Shown piece by piece: positions 6,838-8,153 of a stretch of 8,153 nt of DNA (positions are counted from its first letter, which is position 1; every line of letters starts with the position of its first letter). The notes beneath the pieces were generated by a model, which worked only from the letters and a program-made list of their open reading frames with translations, did not search any database and was not told the origin of the DNA. Source of the stretch: Devosia sp. (GTDB lineage Bacteria; Pseudomonadota; Alphaproteobacteria; Rhizobiales; Devosiaceae); assembly GCA_028290245.1 (NCBI GenBank), contig JAQGKG010000059.1:1-8153 (forward strand), in the 5' to 3' direction. Both the position numbers and the translations under genes were made by a program.

Positions 6838-6846
6838 CGCCAGGCT
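6838..6846. other. Minimal convergent junction between choV and etfD
   Basis: Only nine bases lie between the choV TAG and the etfD TGA on opposite strands. There is no room for a conventional terminator. No stem-loop with a T-tract is visible just beyond either stop, so the two transcripts probably overlap at their 3' ends or are ended by Rho. Confidence 0.6.
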
Positions 6847-8153
6847 TCACATGTTCGCGTAGACCGGGCCTTCACCGCCTTGTGGTGGCACCCAGTTGAT
6901 GTTCTGGTTCGGGTCCTTGATGTCGCAGGTTTTGCAGTGCACGCAGTTCTGCGCGTTGATGACATAGGTTTCGACGTTTTCGCGCTCGACCCATTCATAG
7001 ACGCCGGCCGGGCAATAGCGGGTGGACGGGCCGCCATAGACCTCCAGTTCCGACGACCGCTGCAATGCGGGATCGAGCAGTTGCAGGTGGCTGGGCTGGT
7101 TCTCGGCGTGGTTGGTATTGGACAGGAACACCGACGAGAGTCGGTCGAAAGTCAGCACACCATCGGGCTTTGGGTAATCGATCTTGCTGAAGCCGGCTGC
7201 AGGCTCTAGCGATTGCGCGTCGGACTTGCCATGCTTGAGCGTGCCAAGGGGCGAGAAGCCGAATAGCTGATTGAACCACATATCCACGCCGCCAATGCCC
7301 ACGCCGAGGATGGTGCCGAACCGGGACCAAAGCGGCTTGACGTTGCGGACGTCCCTTAGATCCTTCCCGATGGGGCCATCGCGCCAGCCTTCCTCGATGC
7401 TGGTGACGTCGTCATTGGCGCGTCCGGCGGCGATGGCTGCGGCAAGGTGCTCAGCGGCCAGCATGCCGGATAGTACGGCGTTGTGGCTGCCCTTGATGCG
7501 AGGCAGGTTGACGAGGCCCGCCGAGCAGCCGATCAGCGCACCGCCGGGAAATGACAGCTTCGGTACCGACTGGTAGCCGCCTTCGGTGATGGCGCGGGCG
7601 CCGTAGGAAAGGCGCGTGGCGCCCTCGAAGGTCTTGCCGATTGCCGGGTGGGTCTTGAAGCGCTGGAACTCCTCGAAGGGGTTTAGATAGGGGTTCTTGT
7701 AGTTGAGGTGGACCACGAAACCCACCGCTACGGTATTGTCGTCGAGGTGATAGAGGAACGAGCCGCCGCCGGTCTTCACGTCGAGCGGCCAACCGAACGA
7801 ATGCTGTACCAGCCCCTGCTTGTGGTGCTCAGGCTTGACCTGCCACAGCTCCTTGAGACCAAGGCCGAACTTGGCCGGTTCGCGATCTTTATCGAGGCCA
7901 AACCGGGCGATCAGTTGCTTGGCGAGCGAACCGCGGACGCCTTCGCCAATAAGTACATATTTGCCGAGCAGCGCCATGCCGCGTGTGTAATTGGGACCGG
8001 GCTTGCCATCGCATTCCACGCCCATGTCGCCAGTCGCGACGCCAATGACGGCCCCAGCATCATTGTAGAGCACTTCGGCGGCGGCAAAGCCGGGATAGAT
8101 TTCGACGCCCAGCGCTTCGGCCTTGGTTGCCAACCAGCGGCACACATTGCCCA
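6847..8153 (-). CDS. etfD: Electron transfer flavoprotein-ubiquinone oxidoreductase, C-terminal part (cut by window edge)
   Basis: This membrane-associated flavoprotein passes electrons from reduced electron transfer flavoprotein to ubiquinone. About 435 residues are visible of the usual 550 or so. The FAD-binding N-terminus is beyond the right edge. Recognisable family stretches include AEALGVEIYPGFAA, KYVLIGEGVRGSLAKQL, QHSFGWPLD, GGSFLYHL, GGYQSVPKLSFPGGALIGCSAG and LPRIKGSHNA. Near the C-terminus are the four ligands of the [4Fe-4S] cluster, in the pattern C-x22-C-x2-C-x2-C (YCPAGVYEW, then NCVHCKTCDIKDP). The closing QNINWVPPQGGEGP is almost invariant in the family. The symbol varies between databases (etfD, etfQO, fixC-like). 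It could receive electrons from dehydrogenases acting after glycine betaine, such as dimethylglycine or sarcosine enzymes, but it also serves fatty-acid and amino-acid oxidation. Its convergent orientation does not place it in the cho operon. Confidence 0.94.
   Translation of the reverse strand, partial: GNVCRWLATKAEALGVEIYPGFAAAEVLYNDAGAVIGVATGDMGVECDGKPGPNYTRGMALLGKYVLIGEGVRGSLAKQLIARFGLDKDREPAKFGLGLKELWQVKPEHHKQGLVQHSFGWPLDVKTGGGSFLYHLDDNTVAVGFVVHLNYKNPYLNPFEEFQRFKTHPAIGKTFEGATRLSYGARAITEGGYQSVPKLSFPGGALIGCSAGLVNLPRIKGSHNAVLSGMLAAEHLAAAIAAGRANDDVTSIEEGWRDGPIGKDLRDVRNVKPLWSRFGTILGVGIGGVDMWFNQLFGFSPLGTLKHGKSDAQSLEPAAGFSKIDYPKPDGVLTFDRLSSVFLSNTNHAENQPSHLQLLDPALQRSSELEVYGGPSTRYCPAGVYEWVERENVETYVINAQNCVHCKTCDIKDPNQNINWVPPQGGEGPVYANM

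Overview
The window is a compact, high-GC stretch of bacterial chromosome, almost certainly from an alphaproteobacterium of the Rhizobiales/Hyphomicrobiales type. The evidence is the gene order betI-betC-betB-betA, in which choline sulfatase sits between the regulator and the dehydrogenases. That order is known from Sinorhizobium meliloti. The binding protein is also a close match to rhizobial ChoX at every ligand residue. The genus cannot be fixed from the sequence.

Layout. Positions 1-3848 (minus strand) hold a four-gene operon read right to left: betI (TetR-family choline-sensing repressor), betC (choline-O-sulfatase), betB (betaine aldehyde dehydrogenase) and betA (choline dehydrogenase, cut by the left edge). 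Their ends overlap or nearly touch, so translation is probably coupled. Positions 3849-3961 are a 113-base divergent control region. It contains a perfect 8+4+8 inverted repeat that is a strong candidate BetI operator. Positions 3962-6837 (plus strand) hold choX-choW-choV, a complete choline ABC importer. A strong RNA hairpin follows the choX stop. Positions 6847-8153 (minus strand) hold the C-terminal three quarters of electron transfer flavoprotein-ubiquinone oxidoreductase. It converges on choV with only 9 bases between the two stop codons.

How the genes work together. ChoXWV brings choline into the cell. BetC releases choline from choline-O-sulfate. BetA and BetB oxidise choline through betaine aldehyde to glycine betaine, which serves as an osmoprotectant or as a carbon and nitrogen source. 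BetI probably represses both the catabolic operon and the transporter from the single shared operator until choline is present. ETF-QO is a general respiratory enzyme. It could take electrons from later demethylation of betaine products, but nothing here shows that it belongs to the regulon.

I find no mobile element, CRISPR array, RNA gene or unknown gene. No intergenic stretch exceeds 115 bases. The system is a known one. The points of interest are its regulatory architecture, not a new function.
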